Below, piece after piece: positions 35,081 through 45,367 of a stretch of DNA of 64,000 bases. The position numbers and the translations under genes were made by a program. Within the stretch, counting starts at the first letter, position 1. Every line of letters starts with the position of its first letter. The stretch is from Agrypnia vestita (lineage: Eukaryota > Arthropoda > Insecta > Trichoptera > Phryganeidae), in assembly GCA_016648135.1 (NCBI GenBank), contig JADDOH010002048.1:1-64000 (forward strand), read 5' to 3'. The notes under the pieces were generated by a model. It saw only the letters and a program-made list of their open reading frames with translations, was not told where the DNA came from and did not search any database.

Positions 35081-36708
35081 GGCCGACGCCACACTACGCG
35101 GATATTCAGTCGCGTCTCTTCGGTCGCGGAACGCCGCCACATTTCTTCCAATAAAATCCGCCGTATTCCGAAAATAGTAATTTTGGAATGTAAGATCTTT
35201 ATCCCAACACTTAATAAGTAGATGAAAATAAAAAATAAACGAGACGAAGGTACCTACCTAAACGTCGGTGTTCGTTATACTTGAATAAGATTTGTATATT
35301 TTCACGTATCTCTCTCAAAGTAAATATATAAGTATTTATATGTTATGTGCTTTCTGATCTGGGCGGTCTGGTCTGACAGCTACCCTCCGCCGCAAACGTA
35401 ACCTCACAATTTTCATGTTTCGACTAAAATTACATGAAATAAGTACTAATGCTGTATTTAAAGCCTATAGAAAAAATATTATTTCATATGCCCTTATTAA
35501 TTTCTTCTCCCACAGCTTCCTGATGTAAAATTATGACAAAATTGTCAGTGTCGCGTTGGACTATAGAAAGATAAATATTGTTGGAATGTTTTTATATTTG
35601 TCGTTTGACGGATAACAGTCATGTACGTCTTTCTCCCTCTGACCACACCACCGACGTATCCCTACGTCTCGTTTATTTTTTATTTTTATTTTCGTCAATT
35701 AAGGTACAGATACACATGCTTATTACTGGCATGCCCATTAGCATGCTCAAAACTAGCATGCTCTAACAGCTGTACACACTTGCTCATTATCAGCATGCTT
35801 ATTTTAAGCATGCTCAAAGCTGACAATCAAACACACATGCTTATTAGTGGCATGCTCTTGTCATAGAATAGAGAGGAACTCTAGTTCAAAATTGAAACTT
35901 TACTTACTGAAATAGAAAATTCAAGTGAACCAATAAATCAAAACATTTCCTGTGTTTAATCAAACACATATGCGTATTACTGGCATGCTCTTGTCATAGA
36001 ATAGAGACGCTCTTATTCAAAATGGAAACTGCAAACTGAAATAGAAAATTCAAATCAATCAATAAATTAAAATATTTTTGATTTTAGTTTTTATAATTTT
36101 TATTGTAAGATTTGAATCATCCATGTCTTTTAATAAAGTTTTATAAACATAATTTCTCGGTATATTATTTTTACATAGCGGTGACCGAGTATTCCACAGA
36201 CATTCGTGATTCCTATGATAAGTCACGAAAAGTAATGTTTTATCATCTCCCCAACGCGCCATATTTGTTTCATCTGTCGCGGACTGAGAAGATCGCATTG
36301 ATAATCGATACTAGCCGCGAATCACATAAGCATGCTCATAATAAGCAAGTCTGTTCACACATTCTCATGGTGAATGACATTAGTATGCTCATAAATCAAC
36401 CGGCGGTTGATTTTTGAGCATGCCACTAATGAGTATGCTTATTACTAGCAATGTGCGTACATACATGCCACTAATAAGCAAGGGCTAAAGAAGGTCAATA
36501 CTGCGCATGCTCACGTGCCACTTATAAGCATGTGTATCAGTACCATTTTAAGTGTTGGGATAAAGATCTTACATCATAATGTTTTCGGAATACGGGCGAA
36601 TATGCGCTTATCAAACACATTACGCGGACGAGCGGTCGATCAGTTTGCTTTGCAGATTTGACGCGACCGAAAAGACACGGCGGAAGATGGACGCAGTGCG
36701 GCGCCTCC
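35081..36708. mobile_element. 1.6-kb Harbinger-type fold-back element with nested repeats
   Basis: The left end GGCCGACGCCACACTACGCG and the reversed right end GGAGGCGCCGCACTGCG are flanked by TAA (35078-35080 and 36709-36711). Inner arms share TGTAAGATCTTTATCCCAAC. The 3-bp TWA duplication suggests PIF/Harbinger. No transposase ORF was recognised. The centre is filled with GCATGC-type short palindromes and a ~130-bp tandem duplication. Confidence 0.7.
35706..36540. repeat. Array of GCATGC palindromes and inverted units
   Basis: Bounded by GATACACATGCTTATTACTG and its near complement, the block has many ACATGCTTATTA / TAAGCATG units in both orientations. A ~130-bp unit containing GGCATGCTCTTGTCATAGAA is present twice in tandem (about 35824-35957 and 35958-36080). 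Confidence 0.7.
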
Positions 36709-37010
36709 TAAAACCCGCGATACGCAGTTAAAAATGTAGGTCATATTCCGTTCTGCCCCGCGGCGGTGAGCCACGCGTCTAGGATCCGCGTTCAATTAAA
36801 ATTCAAATTTCGATCGATCGACGACACTCTCAATTGGAGGCAAATTGTTTTTGCGGACGCCGCTGACAGCTCAATTACTCTATTGATGTATTGCGCGTCA
36901 CGGCTGGAGTGACGCCGACGGTGAATCACGAATCACGACCCTCGCCCGCTGACCTTCGAGCGCGGAGACGGACGACCGCTGGCCGCTGGTCTTGGAACAG
37001 AGCTCTTGTA

Positions 37011-37470
37011 CATGCAGGTTGTGACAGAGCTGGTCCACGATACTTTACAGTGAATGGAGACCCACCGCACTCCCAGGACTGTTATATGAGCCGAAGGCTT
37101 CCGTATCAGTCCTACTCTTACGTCGCCAGGTTGACAATTTTTTCTCTAAAGGCCTTCCCCGTAAGGTTCAGGCCGCAAAATCCATTCACTGCCCATCACA
37201 CCAGATCAACATCCTCAACTTTACTGGAATACAAATTACAGTAGTAGCGTAATACATAAAGAAATACATAGTGAACATAATGAGAAATACAATTTAAAAG
37301 TTCATAATTATAGGGTCAAATGGTTCGAGCCAGGCCAGGGTGTTGGGTATAAAGGAGAGGGGCAGTGAGTGGACAATGTAGGAGGTTAAAGGAAGACACT
37401 CCCAAAAGGGAAGGACGATACTTTACAGGTGGATTCCCGCCTTGATTACGAGTCGAAAATTCCAGTAAGC
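37011..37470. mobile_element. Type-B palindromic MITE fragment split by an insertion
   Basis: The outer end TGTGACAGAGCTGGTCC runs to TACTTTACAG at 37050 and resumes at 37430 with GTGGATTCCCGCCTTGATTA. Between them, 365 bp (37051-37415) is flanked by an exact 14-bp duplication, ACGATACTTTACAG. Further family core (AGCAACCATGACCAAATATC) reappears at about 37880. Confidence 0.65.
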
Positions 37471-37798
37471 AACCATTGACGTATTATAATATAGACACGT
37501 TATTTCCATATTAGCCGGCTTTCACATGTAGCAAATAGCAAATATTGCATTGAAAGAGACAAAAAATCACGGCACACTTATTTCACAAACGCTCTGCGTT
37601 TAGATAGAAAAATCGGGTAATTTGAAGTCACGGTGACTAAAATAACATACTCATTCTTACAATAGTGTGCGATACTCTGTTCCTTTTTCTCCGAGACTTT
37701 TTTTTTGCGGCGTAGCATCGCGTCCGATAACAAAGAGGGTCCGTTTGATAACGAATAAAAGTAAGGAAATTAATTATCTTACTTTCCTATCTTACTTA

Positions 37799-37850
37799 TA
37801 CAAGCGTATAATCCTGGCAACTCAAAAGTTGCCAGGATTATACGCTTGTA
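37799..37850. repeat. Perfect 24-bp hairpin with 4-nt loop
   Basis: Arms 37799-37822 and 37827-37850 are exact complements around CGTATAATCCTGGCAAC. This shape resembles a recent template-switch snap-back or a structured retroelement end. Confidence 0.85.
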
Positions 37851-38145
37851 ACGTATCTACAGTTTATTATATCATTGCCAGCAACCATGACCAAATATCA
37901 ATAGTCATGGAAAAATGTTCTCAGGTTTTCACGGCCGTTCAGAATCTTCTGTGTATAGTTTTCTGGGATATTCTGCCGTGTATCGGACGTGTTTCGGATC
38001 CCATTGCAGGGTCCATCACGATGATGAGACGAGTACGTGTAGGTACAACCCAATAATAATAAGTTACAACACATACATACAGAAGAATACGATCCGGCGC
38101 ATCACTAATAAGTACACTTAGGTACCTTTTTTAAAGAAATATACC

Positions 38146-38240
38146 AGGGATGTTACGAATGTCATATTTTAGACATTTGCGAATGCGAATGCGAGTGTTT
38201 GAAAGGCGAATGTGCGAATGCGAGTGCGAATGTTTAGAAG
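38146..38240. repeat. GCGAATG-rich repeat next to a CAGGGATGTTACGAATG end
   Basis: CAGGGATGTTACGAATGTC begins the block and is followed by imperfect runs of GCGAATG/GCGAGTG. The start resembles a hAT-type terminal repeat, but no matching right end was found. Confidence 0.35.
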
Positions 38241-39010
38241 GGGCAAAAAAAGAATTATCAAGGTATGATTTTAATCATCGATTTTTATTTATTTAAGGTC
38301 AAGTTAAGGTTCGTCTTTTTTAAAACGATATATTTAACAACTTGTCGAAAAATATGAATGTCTTAATAGCACCACTTCTTCTTCAAACTGTATAAAGCAA
38401 TTTGTAAATAAAATATTTGGTCTTTATTTGAAAATATACGAGATTAAGTGTACCAAAGATAACTCTATTGCAAGAAAACTAAAATAGTGTTTCAGGGTTA
38501 TAATTTTTTTGATGTTATATTAGTTCATATTTTTTTAAGGAAATGCTTCAAGAATGAATGGATCTATCATAATAAAATTGATTAAAAGCCTGTTTAGCTA
38601 TGGGTTTTGCAAAATGATTTAATAAGTTTACGTTAAATTTAGCAAAATCGAGAGCAAATACGAAATTCGTGTACTGGGGCCTCTTAAGTCGTTTCTAAGT
38701 ATAATTGCAATATTTTTTTAAGCCTATTACGAAGGTAAAAGACTTATAATTCTTCGGGTAATAATGAAAGAAATATGAAATAAACGTTTTTTTTTTTCTA
38801 AAAATAAAAATGACTTTTTTGTTACACTGTTCCCCACTTGACCCTATCTATATTTGTTGAGTATATTTGTACACAGAATTTTAATAAATTTTTCGTTGCA
38901 GAAGTATACCTACCCGCATCAAAGAATTACTTAGACTGAGATTATAGCAATAGAATTAATTACAGTTTAATGGACTAAATTTTTACTCATGTTCTGTTCC
39001 CCATGAATTA

Positions 39011-39571
39011 TACAGGGTTATTTGGAAAACATTACAAACCTCGCAGGAATATATTCCTGCCTTGATTATGAGTCGAAAATGTTGAAGCTATCATGATGTA
39101 ATGTCAATAGCTATGGAGATATGCGAGATCAAAGTTTGCATTTTTTTTCAATATTTCTGTTTTTGTAAACTGTTTTGTAAACATAGTTTTTGTAAACTGT
39201 TGGACTATCATTGCAGTAACTTATATCGATTACGAATAATTCATTCGATTCAATACAAGTTAAATAAAATGATAAAAACCCTGAAAATTTTCGAATTGGA
39301 ATGTTTTCCAATTGGAACTTGAAGGTTTTTAATATTTTATTTGACTTGTATTAAAGGGTATGAATTTTTAATATTCGATATAAGTTACTGTAATGACAGT
39401 CCAACGTTTTACAAAAAATAAGTCAGAAATATTGAAAAAAAATCCAAACTTTTATCTCGCATATCTCCATAACTATTGATATCAGCCATGTTAGCTTGAA
39501 CATTTTCGACTCACAATCAAGGCAGAAATATAGTCCTGCGAGGTTATTAAAGTTTTCCAAATAACCCTGTA
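39011..39571. mobile_element. Palindromic TA-flanked MITE, complete copy, type A ends (561 bp)
   Basis: TA flanks (39009-39010, 39572-39573) enclose ends TACAGGGTTATTTGGAAAAC and its complement. Both arms carry the family core (CCTTGATTATGAGTCGAAAA; CAATAGCTATGGAGATATGC; ATTGCAGTAACTTAT) and meet in a centre with AAATAAAATGATAAAAACC. TA target and CAGGG-like ends suggest Tc1/mariner-mobilised elements. Non-coding; ORFs inside are by-products. Confidence 0.85.
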
Positions 39572-39689
39572 TATATTTATTTATTTTGAAGTATCCTAAT
39601 TATTGTTCATTTTCCATTTAATTTAGGCTGGGATGAATGGGGTACCCGGTGGGGAATGGGATGGATTCAATGTTCTGGATTGCCTATGT

Positions 39690-40240
39690 TTATCGACAAG
39701 TCCTATATAATAAGAAAACAAATTTTGAGTCCGATCGGTCAAACGGTGCAGATTTGCATTGAAAATATGTCAGGATTGGGGTAGGGGGAAATGTATATTA
39801 TACTCACCTATACCTATCACCCACCATGTCCCAATGAATAAGTACGCAAAATTTGGGTCAGATTGGTCTGACCCAAATTTTGCGTACTTATTCTGTTCAT
39901 GCTTATCTGTACCAAAATTTGGTACAGATACGCATGAACAATATATCAGGGGAGGGAGGTGGGGGTAAAGGAGTAGGAAATAAATGTCGCTCACGTTATT
40001 CGCCGGGTCCTAAAGAATAAATATTCAAAATTTTGGTCAGATCTGTCGAACGGTACAGATTTGCATCAAAAATATACCAGGGGAAGTGGAAGGGGTAAAG
40101 GGGGAGGGGGGAAATGTCGCCTATGTTACCCGCCGGGTCCTAAAGAATAAGTATGAAAAATTTGGGTCAGAGTGGTCAAACGGTCTAGATTTGTACAGAG
40201 AACAGAGAGACAGACAATGAGTTTTATAGGTATAGATTTT
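39690..40240. repeat. Degenerate array of the ~128-bp unit
   Basis: At least four diverged units with GATCGGTCAAACGGT-type motifs relate to the array at 51420-52515. Two perfect-looking hairpins interrupt it: one around GTACGCAAAATTTGGGTCA (39836-39893), one around TCTGTACCAAA (39896-39945). It ends with a GACAGACA run near 40207. Confidence 0.65.
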
Positions 40241-40678
40241 ACAGCGAAAATGATCCAGAGAGTCTTTATGTTGGAAATCTTTGATCTTCGAAAGAAAACT
40301 TCTTCTGATTGAAGGTTCCCCAACTTGCTGGACCGATTGACCTACTTTTTCATTAGCAAGCAGCCTCCAAAAAAACTCGATAGACGCATTGCAAGTCCGT
40401 AACGGTAATTAATTGACAGTTTATGTTTCATCAATCAAATCGGTTTTTCTATTATTTGAGGCTTTTTCCAGTTTTTTGATTCCTCTAGTCAGCCTAGTGG
40501 ATTATATCAGGGCCCACCACGGCCTGGGCGCATTAAGATGTTTATCTAGTTCATTCAGTTTGTTAGTTTTCTCAAATTAGTAATTATCTCCAACCACAAA
40601 GTTAACCCTATAAACATGAAAACAAATGTTTTGAAAATGCCGTCATTATGAAGTTGTTTCTGGATGATTTTGTAACAA

Positions 40679-41017
40679 GTCAAATAAAATAATAAAAACC
40701 TTCCAATTACAATTCTAATTTCAATTCCATTCATTCAATTCAATTCAATTCCATCATTCCAATTCTATTCATCGGAATTTCTGCAGGGTTTTTATCATTT
40801 TATTTAACTTGTTTTGAAATAAATTAATTTTTCGTAATTGATATTCAACGTTTTGTAAAAAATAAGTCAGGAATATTGGAAAAAATATGCAAATATTAAT
40901 ATTGCATATCTCCATAACTATTGATATAAGGTCACAGTTTCTTGAACATTTTCGACTCACAATCAAGGCAGGAATACAGACCTGCGAGATTATCATTGTT
41001 ATCCAAATAACCCTGTA
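40679..41017. mobile_element. Palindromic MITE fragment, type A right end
   Basis: It begins in the family centre (CAAATAAAATAATAAAAACC) and runs to CCAAATAACCCTGTA followed by TA. The left arm is absent. Confidence 0.75.
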
Positions 41018-41245
41018 TATTTTTATAAGATCTGTACTAATATTTGAGAATTCTTGCAAAAAAAAAAATTGAGAAGAAGAATTTTGTTTAGTCTTTTCAA
41101 ACATCTCTTCATATATCAAAGTTCAGGTGATGTTATTTTAGAAATATATCTACAAAGGTACAATAGGTACCCATAAAAATGTGTTATATGCGTGTAACAC
41201 CCACCACTGCGAACCTCCTAGGTATATTGAAAACGACATATACAT

Positions 41246-43953
41246 TAGGGTGTCCCAAAAAAATTAAAGTAATATTTTTTTAATGCATACCCTCTTATTT
41301 TGTTTGAATGGTCTCAAAACCTTTAAAAATAAAGTTTTGCGTACTTAGGATCACGACAACCCGTGCCGACTTGCAGCGAAACGTGTCTGTGCTTGCGACG
41401 GAAATCTCGCATTGCTTGTTTCTTATTACTTGGTTATTTTATTAGTAATAGCGTTACTTTTGAGTAGTTAACATGTCAGTGGAGTTACGATGTTCTAAAA
41501 AGGAGATATTTTTAATAGTAGACGTAAAACATCAAATCACCGGTTCGAAACTTCCTTCTAATAGACAAGTACTGGGAGTTTTGTTCTATAATATTCGTGA
41601 AGTGAATTTAAGTGTCAATGGAGTGTATTATTTACTGGGAAAAGGCACGTATACCGACTAAATCATTACCTAACTGTGTTAAGAAACTAGTTTCATTATA
41701 CCAAGTTTGGAGAGATTTGCAAAAAAATGCGAAAAAAACACAAGTGTTTGAACAACGTCGACAAGAGTTTCTTTCCAACTTAGACAATTTGTTTGACATT
41801 GCTCATGCCGATGCGCTTCAGCTAATTAAAATAAATGAAGATAGGATCTTCTTGGAGCGCCAAAGAGAACCAGGTCGGCCTGGTCACTTAGCCGGAGTGG
41901 ACAAAAAACTTACAGAAAAAGAAGAGAAGGCGCGCCTTAGAAACATTGAGGAGGAAAAGCGACGTGCTAAATATTTTTCATCGTTAGCTCCATCGACACC
42001 ATCTTATGAACCACCACAAGAAAACTCATCTTCTGATTCTGAAATAATAGATTTACAAGAAAATAGACCCAGCCTAAGTGGTGCTTCCTCTCAGCCCGAT
42101 AAAACTTGTATGCGGAAAAATTTCATAACTCCGAAGTTGGTTGCCGCATTAGATAGATTTCAGTTAAGTGTGAGAGATTCTGTATTTATAATTGAAGCTA
42201 CTATTGAGGCACTAAGGCATAACACGGATGACTTTTCTATAAGCAAGTCCTCAATCCATAGAATTCGTATAGAAATGTGAAGAGAGCGGGCGGAAGCTAT
42301 AAAAGTTAATTTTCAAAACAATATCCCGGATACGGTAACTGACCACTGGGATGGCAAACTATTGCCGGCTCTAGATCCACGTAAATCTAAAGAAGAACGT
42401 CTCCCGATAATTATTTCATATGATGATAATGAAAAACTTATCGCTGTGCCAAAATTGGACAGCTCATCAGAGAGGGGAACAGGCACAGGCAGTTTGGAAT
42501 GCCATTATCAACTGGAATCTCGAGGACAGAGTGCAGATTCTCTGTTGTAATACTACTGCTCAAATACAGGCCGTATAAATGGTGCATAGTACTAGTATTA
42601 ACTAGTTTCAAAAAGTGTGTTTGAAGCAAAAATCAGCCAAGTAACTACACGCCCAGACATTCCGTTGTTTAAAAAGATCCGAGAAAACTGGAAAAATGTC
42701 AATGCCGAAAAAATACAAATCTGCACAGAAAAGCTATCTTGGTTAAATGTTTCAGAAATTAATAAACTGCTAGAATTCTACCGATTTGAATTGACTATAG
42801 AAATAGCTAGAGATGACTATCGTGAATTAATTGAGCTTTCAATAATATTTCTCGGTGGAGATACAGAGAAGAAATTTAAGATTCGGCCTAAGATGGCGAG
42901 AGCCATTTATTCGTTAAAAATATCATTATTAAGCTCCCAATTCAGAATTTCAAACAAGGATACGGCAGCTCTGTTGGATGTCTATCTGTTTATCGTGACA
43001 TCCTACGTCAAATTCTGGCTCCAATGCATTTTAGCAGTAAAAGCACCTTATCAGGACTTATGCTTTTTGAAGTCCATGAAAGCTTACGAAACAATAGATA
43101 AAAGCATTTCCAAAGCAGCTTTACAGAAGTTTTGCCAGAATTTATGGTATTTGACAGATGAAGTGTCTGTTGATGATGTCGACCAAGAAACTAAAGTAAA
43201 AATGGTTGCTAACTTAGCTAAAGAAAACCCATCAGCCCACGATAAACGTTACATTGCTTCCAAAGAAGAACTTTGTGGCCCATTTTTTGGTATGTCTTAT
43301 ATGTAAATTATGCTTCGATTTTCTTCTATAGTTTACCATACAATTGATAACTGTTCCTTCTGTTTTAATTTCAGAGAAAAACATCGATGACTTCGTCTCT
43401 GTCAAAAGCAAGTTCCTATTTAATCGACTCAAAATTGATGACAGATTTCTGAAGAAGAGCCCTTCTTTATGGTCAAATGATGATTCGTTCCAACAAGGTA
43501 AAAGGAAGCTTTTTACACTGAGAGCAGTTAATGATACGGCAAAAAGAGTGGTTAAATTAATGCAAGACTTTCATGGTTTAATCACTTTTGAAGAGGAGCA
43601 AAAGCAATTTTTATTACGTTGCGTACAAGAACACATAAACGTTTATCCTGATTGTAAAAAGCAAACTTTGAAAAGGAAATTTAATGATTAATGTGTCTTT
43701 TACTATAAATACATAATAAATATTATAAATGTGTTTTATTTACTGAATATAAATAATGAACTTTACAATGTCCCTATAGCTCCATGCTAACTTTTCAACT
43801 TAAACTTTGACGTCAAGTCGGCACGGGTTATCGTTATCCGATCTCAATAATATTTAATATTTAAGTTTTTGGAGTCAAATGAAAAAAAAATGGAGGGTAT
43901 GCGTTTTGAAATTTGAAAAAAAAAATTTCACCCTTATAGCCTGGGACACCCTA
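41246..43953 (+). mobile_element. 2.7-kb DNA transposon with 12-bp TIRs and 8-bp target duplication
   Basis: Exact ends TAGGGTGTCCCA and complement are flanked by identical ATATACAT (41238-41245 and 43954-43961). A subterminal inverted repeat, AACCCGTGCCGACTTG, lies near each end (about 41348-41363 and 43812-43827). Inside is a broken, spliced transposase-like gene. An 8-bp duplication occurs in hAT, P and a few other superfamilies. I do not recognise hAT or P motifs in the protein, so the superfamily is left open. Perfect ends and duplication suggest a fairly recent insertion. Confidence 0.8.
41473..43691 (+). pseudogene. Transposase-like gene of the 2.7-kb transposon, disrupted
   Basis: Reading pieces are 41473-41661, 41612-42280, 42281-42550, 42617-43289 and 43375-43691. 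Breaks are a frame change near 41610-41660, an in-frame TGA at 42278, a frame change near 42480 and an apparent internal loss before 42617. A clean GT-AG intron (43290-43374) joins GPFF to EKNIDDFVSVKSKFLF. Visible blocks include WEKARIPTKSLPNC, TDHWDGKLLPAL, RDDYRELIELSIIFLGG, KMARAIYSLKISLLSSQF and a basic C-terminus. I believe similar multi-copy proteins occur in other insects, but I cannot name the family. Confidence 0.6.
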
Positions 43954-43991
43954 ATATACATATCATGCATTTTTAATGCAGCTTCGTTTTT

Positions 43992-44048
43992 TTAGACATA
44001 TTTTATTTTATTTCAAGACATATTTTATTTCAAGACATATTTTATTTC
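43992..44048. repeat. Three tandem AGACATATTTTATTTC units
   Basis: The unit CAAGACATATTTTATTT repeats every ~18 bp just outside the right end of the 2.7-kb transposon. Confidence 0.7.
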
Positions 44049-44161
44049 AAAAAATGTCATGCGAAGCATATGTTATGGTTATAGAGCAGACCACCAACAT
44101 ATATTGTGATATTTTTAACTGTAAATGGTTACGGATATTTTATATGAATCGTATGTTTTTC

Positions 44162-44259
44162 CGATTCTCGACGTTTCGTTGAATTAATATTCAACGCCTC
44201 CGCCGGTACAGGTCGTCCTGATGACGTTGAATATGAATTTAACGAAACGTCGAGAATCG
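44162..44259 (+). other. Penelope-type hairpin with hammerhead-like core
   Basis: Arms CGATTCTCGACGTTTCGTT and complement (44162-44180, 44241-44259) are perfect. Between them CTGATGA (44218-44224), a CGTT/AACG stem and GAAACGTC (44244-44251) follow hammerhead order. Compare 17730-17780. Confidence 0.45.
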
Positions 44260-44787
44260 TTTTGTCTCATTATAGGTATATCATTGGAAAAAAGTATGTT
44301 AGCAATCTTAGTATTTACAAAATACTAAGATACCAAAATAATGTATCTAAATACAAGATACAAGATGAATATTTAAAAAAGTATTTTAGATACAAGATGA
44401 AGATACGTGTTTTGTATCTTTTATCTGTATTTCAAATACTTGTATCTTAGATAAGTCACATCTCTGTCAATAGGCCAATAGGCCTGTTGGTAATATTCGT
44501 AGATCGATGCAATGAAAGAGCGATATGCAGTTACTGTTTATTTCTTCCCGGAGATAAGCCCCGGAAGCAAGTTAAATGTACAAGTAATATTTTATGTAAT
44601 GACGAACAAAGAAATAGATGACGCGCGGAGATCTGCCCGATCTTACGGCAGAAGCCCGACTGGTGTGGTGTCGCCAAGTCCCTAGCTCGACCCTTTTGTT
44701 TATATCGCGGAGATTTTTATTATGTTAATATAAACAAAACTCTGGGTCGGGTGATAGGTACATGGCACAGGGTTGAACAGGTACCGC

Positions 44788-44920
44788 TACAGGCCTAATT
44801 AATGAAGTCGTTACATCACAAAAACACTCAAATTTGAATAAATCAAGTAGATTTATTGTAACCTCACCGGGAACCTGGAACCCTCGGCGTGAAAAACCAG
44901 TGTCATGCCGAGGGCCGCCA
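44788..44920 (-). mobile_element. tRNA-derived SINE, copy 2
   Basis: Reversed, it reads GGCGGCCCTCGGCATGACAC, with the A-box part deleted, then GCCGAGGGTTCCAGG. The body GTTTTTGTGATGTAACGAC follows, as in copy 1. Confidence 0.7.
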
Positions 44921-45367
44921 ACACTTACACTTATATTTTTCTGCCGGGTACACCTGACAAACAGATTACGGAGAAGCTACGTCACACACAGTACATTGTG
45001 CTAGCTACTAACGCAGTTCGCAGCTTCGCGAGGTAGACAATGTTCGCATATCTTTTGCTTTATCTAAATTGAGAGTAATTTTCCCACAAAGGGATGCCGC
45101 GTGCGCTGTCTACCGAGCCACAACCCTCCTAGGGCTTACATCAGCCCTCGGAGATTCCGGCCAGATAGGGTAGGTAGGTACATCTTGAAGGATGTGGCGA
45201 AGGTTACCAAGGTTAAGCAGTGTCGGCTCACATAACTTTGATATTTAATATTTTGGGGCATTATTTAAGAGTGAAATGAGAAACGTGAATTTCTTAAATG
45301 TACCTACATAAATTTCTTTACGATAGGGTTTCCAAGAAGCCAACCAAAACAAAACCGATTTTCTTTA

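Noticed and set aside
40769..41119. 116-codon minus-strand frame resembling one at 13066-13305
   Set aside because: The shared peptide (SI.MEIC.IK.CIFF.IFLTYFL) is only the translated core of the palindromic MITE.
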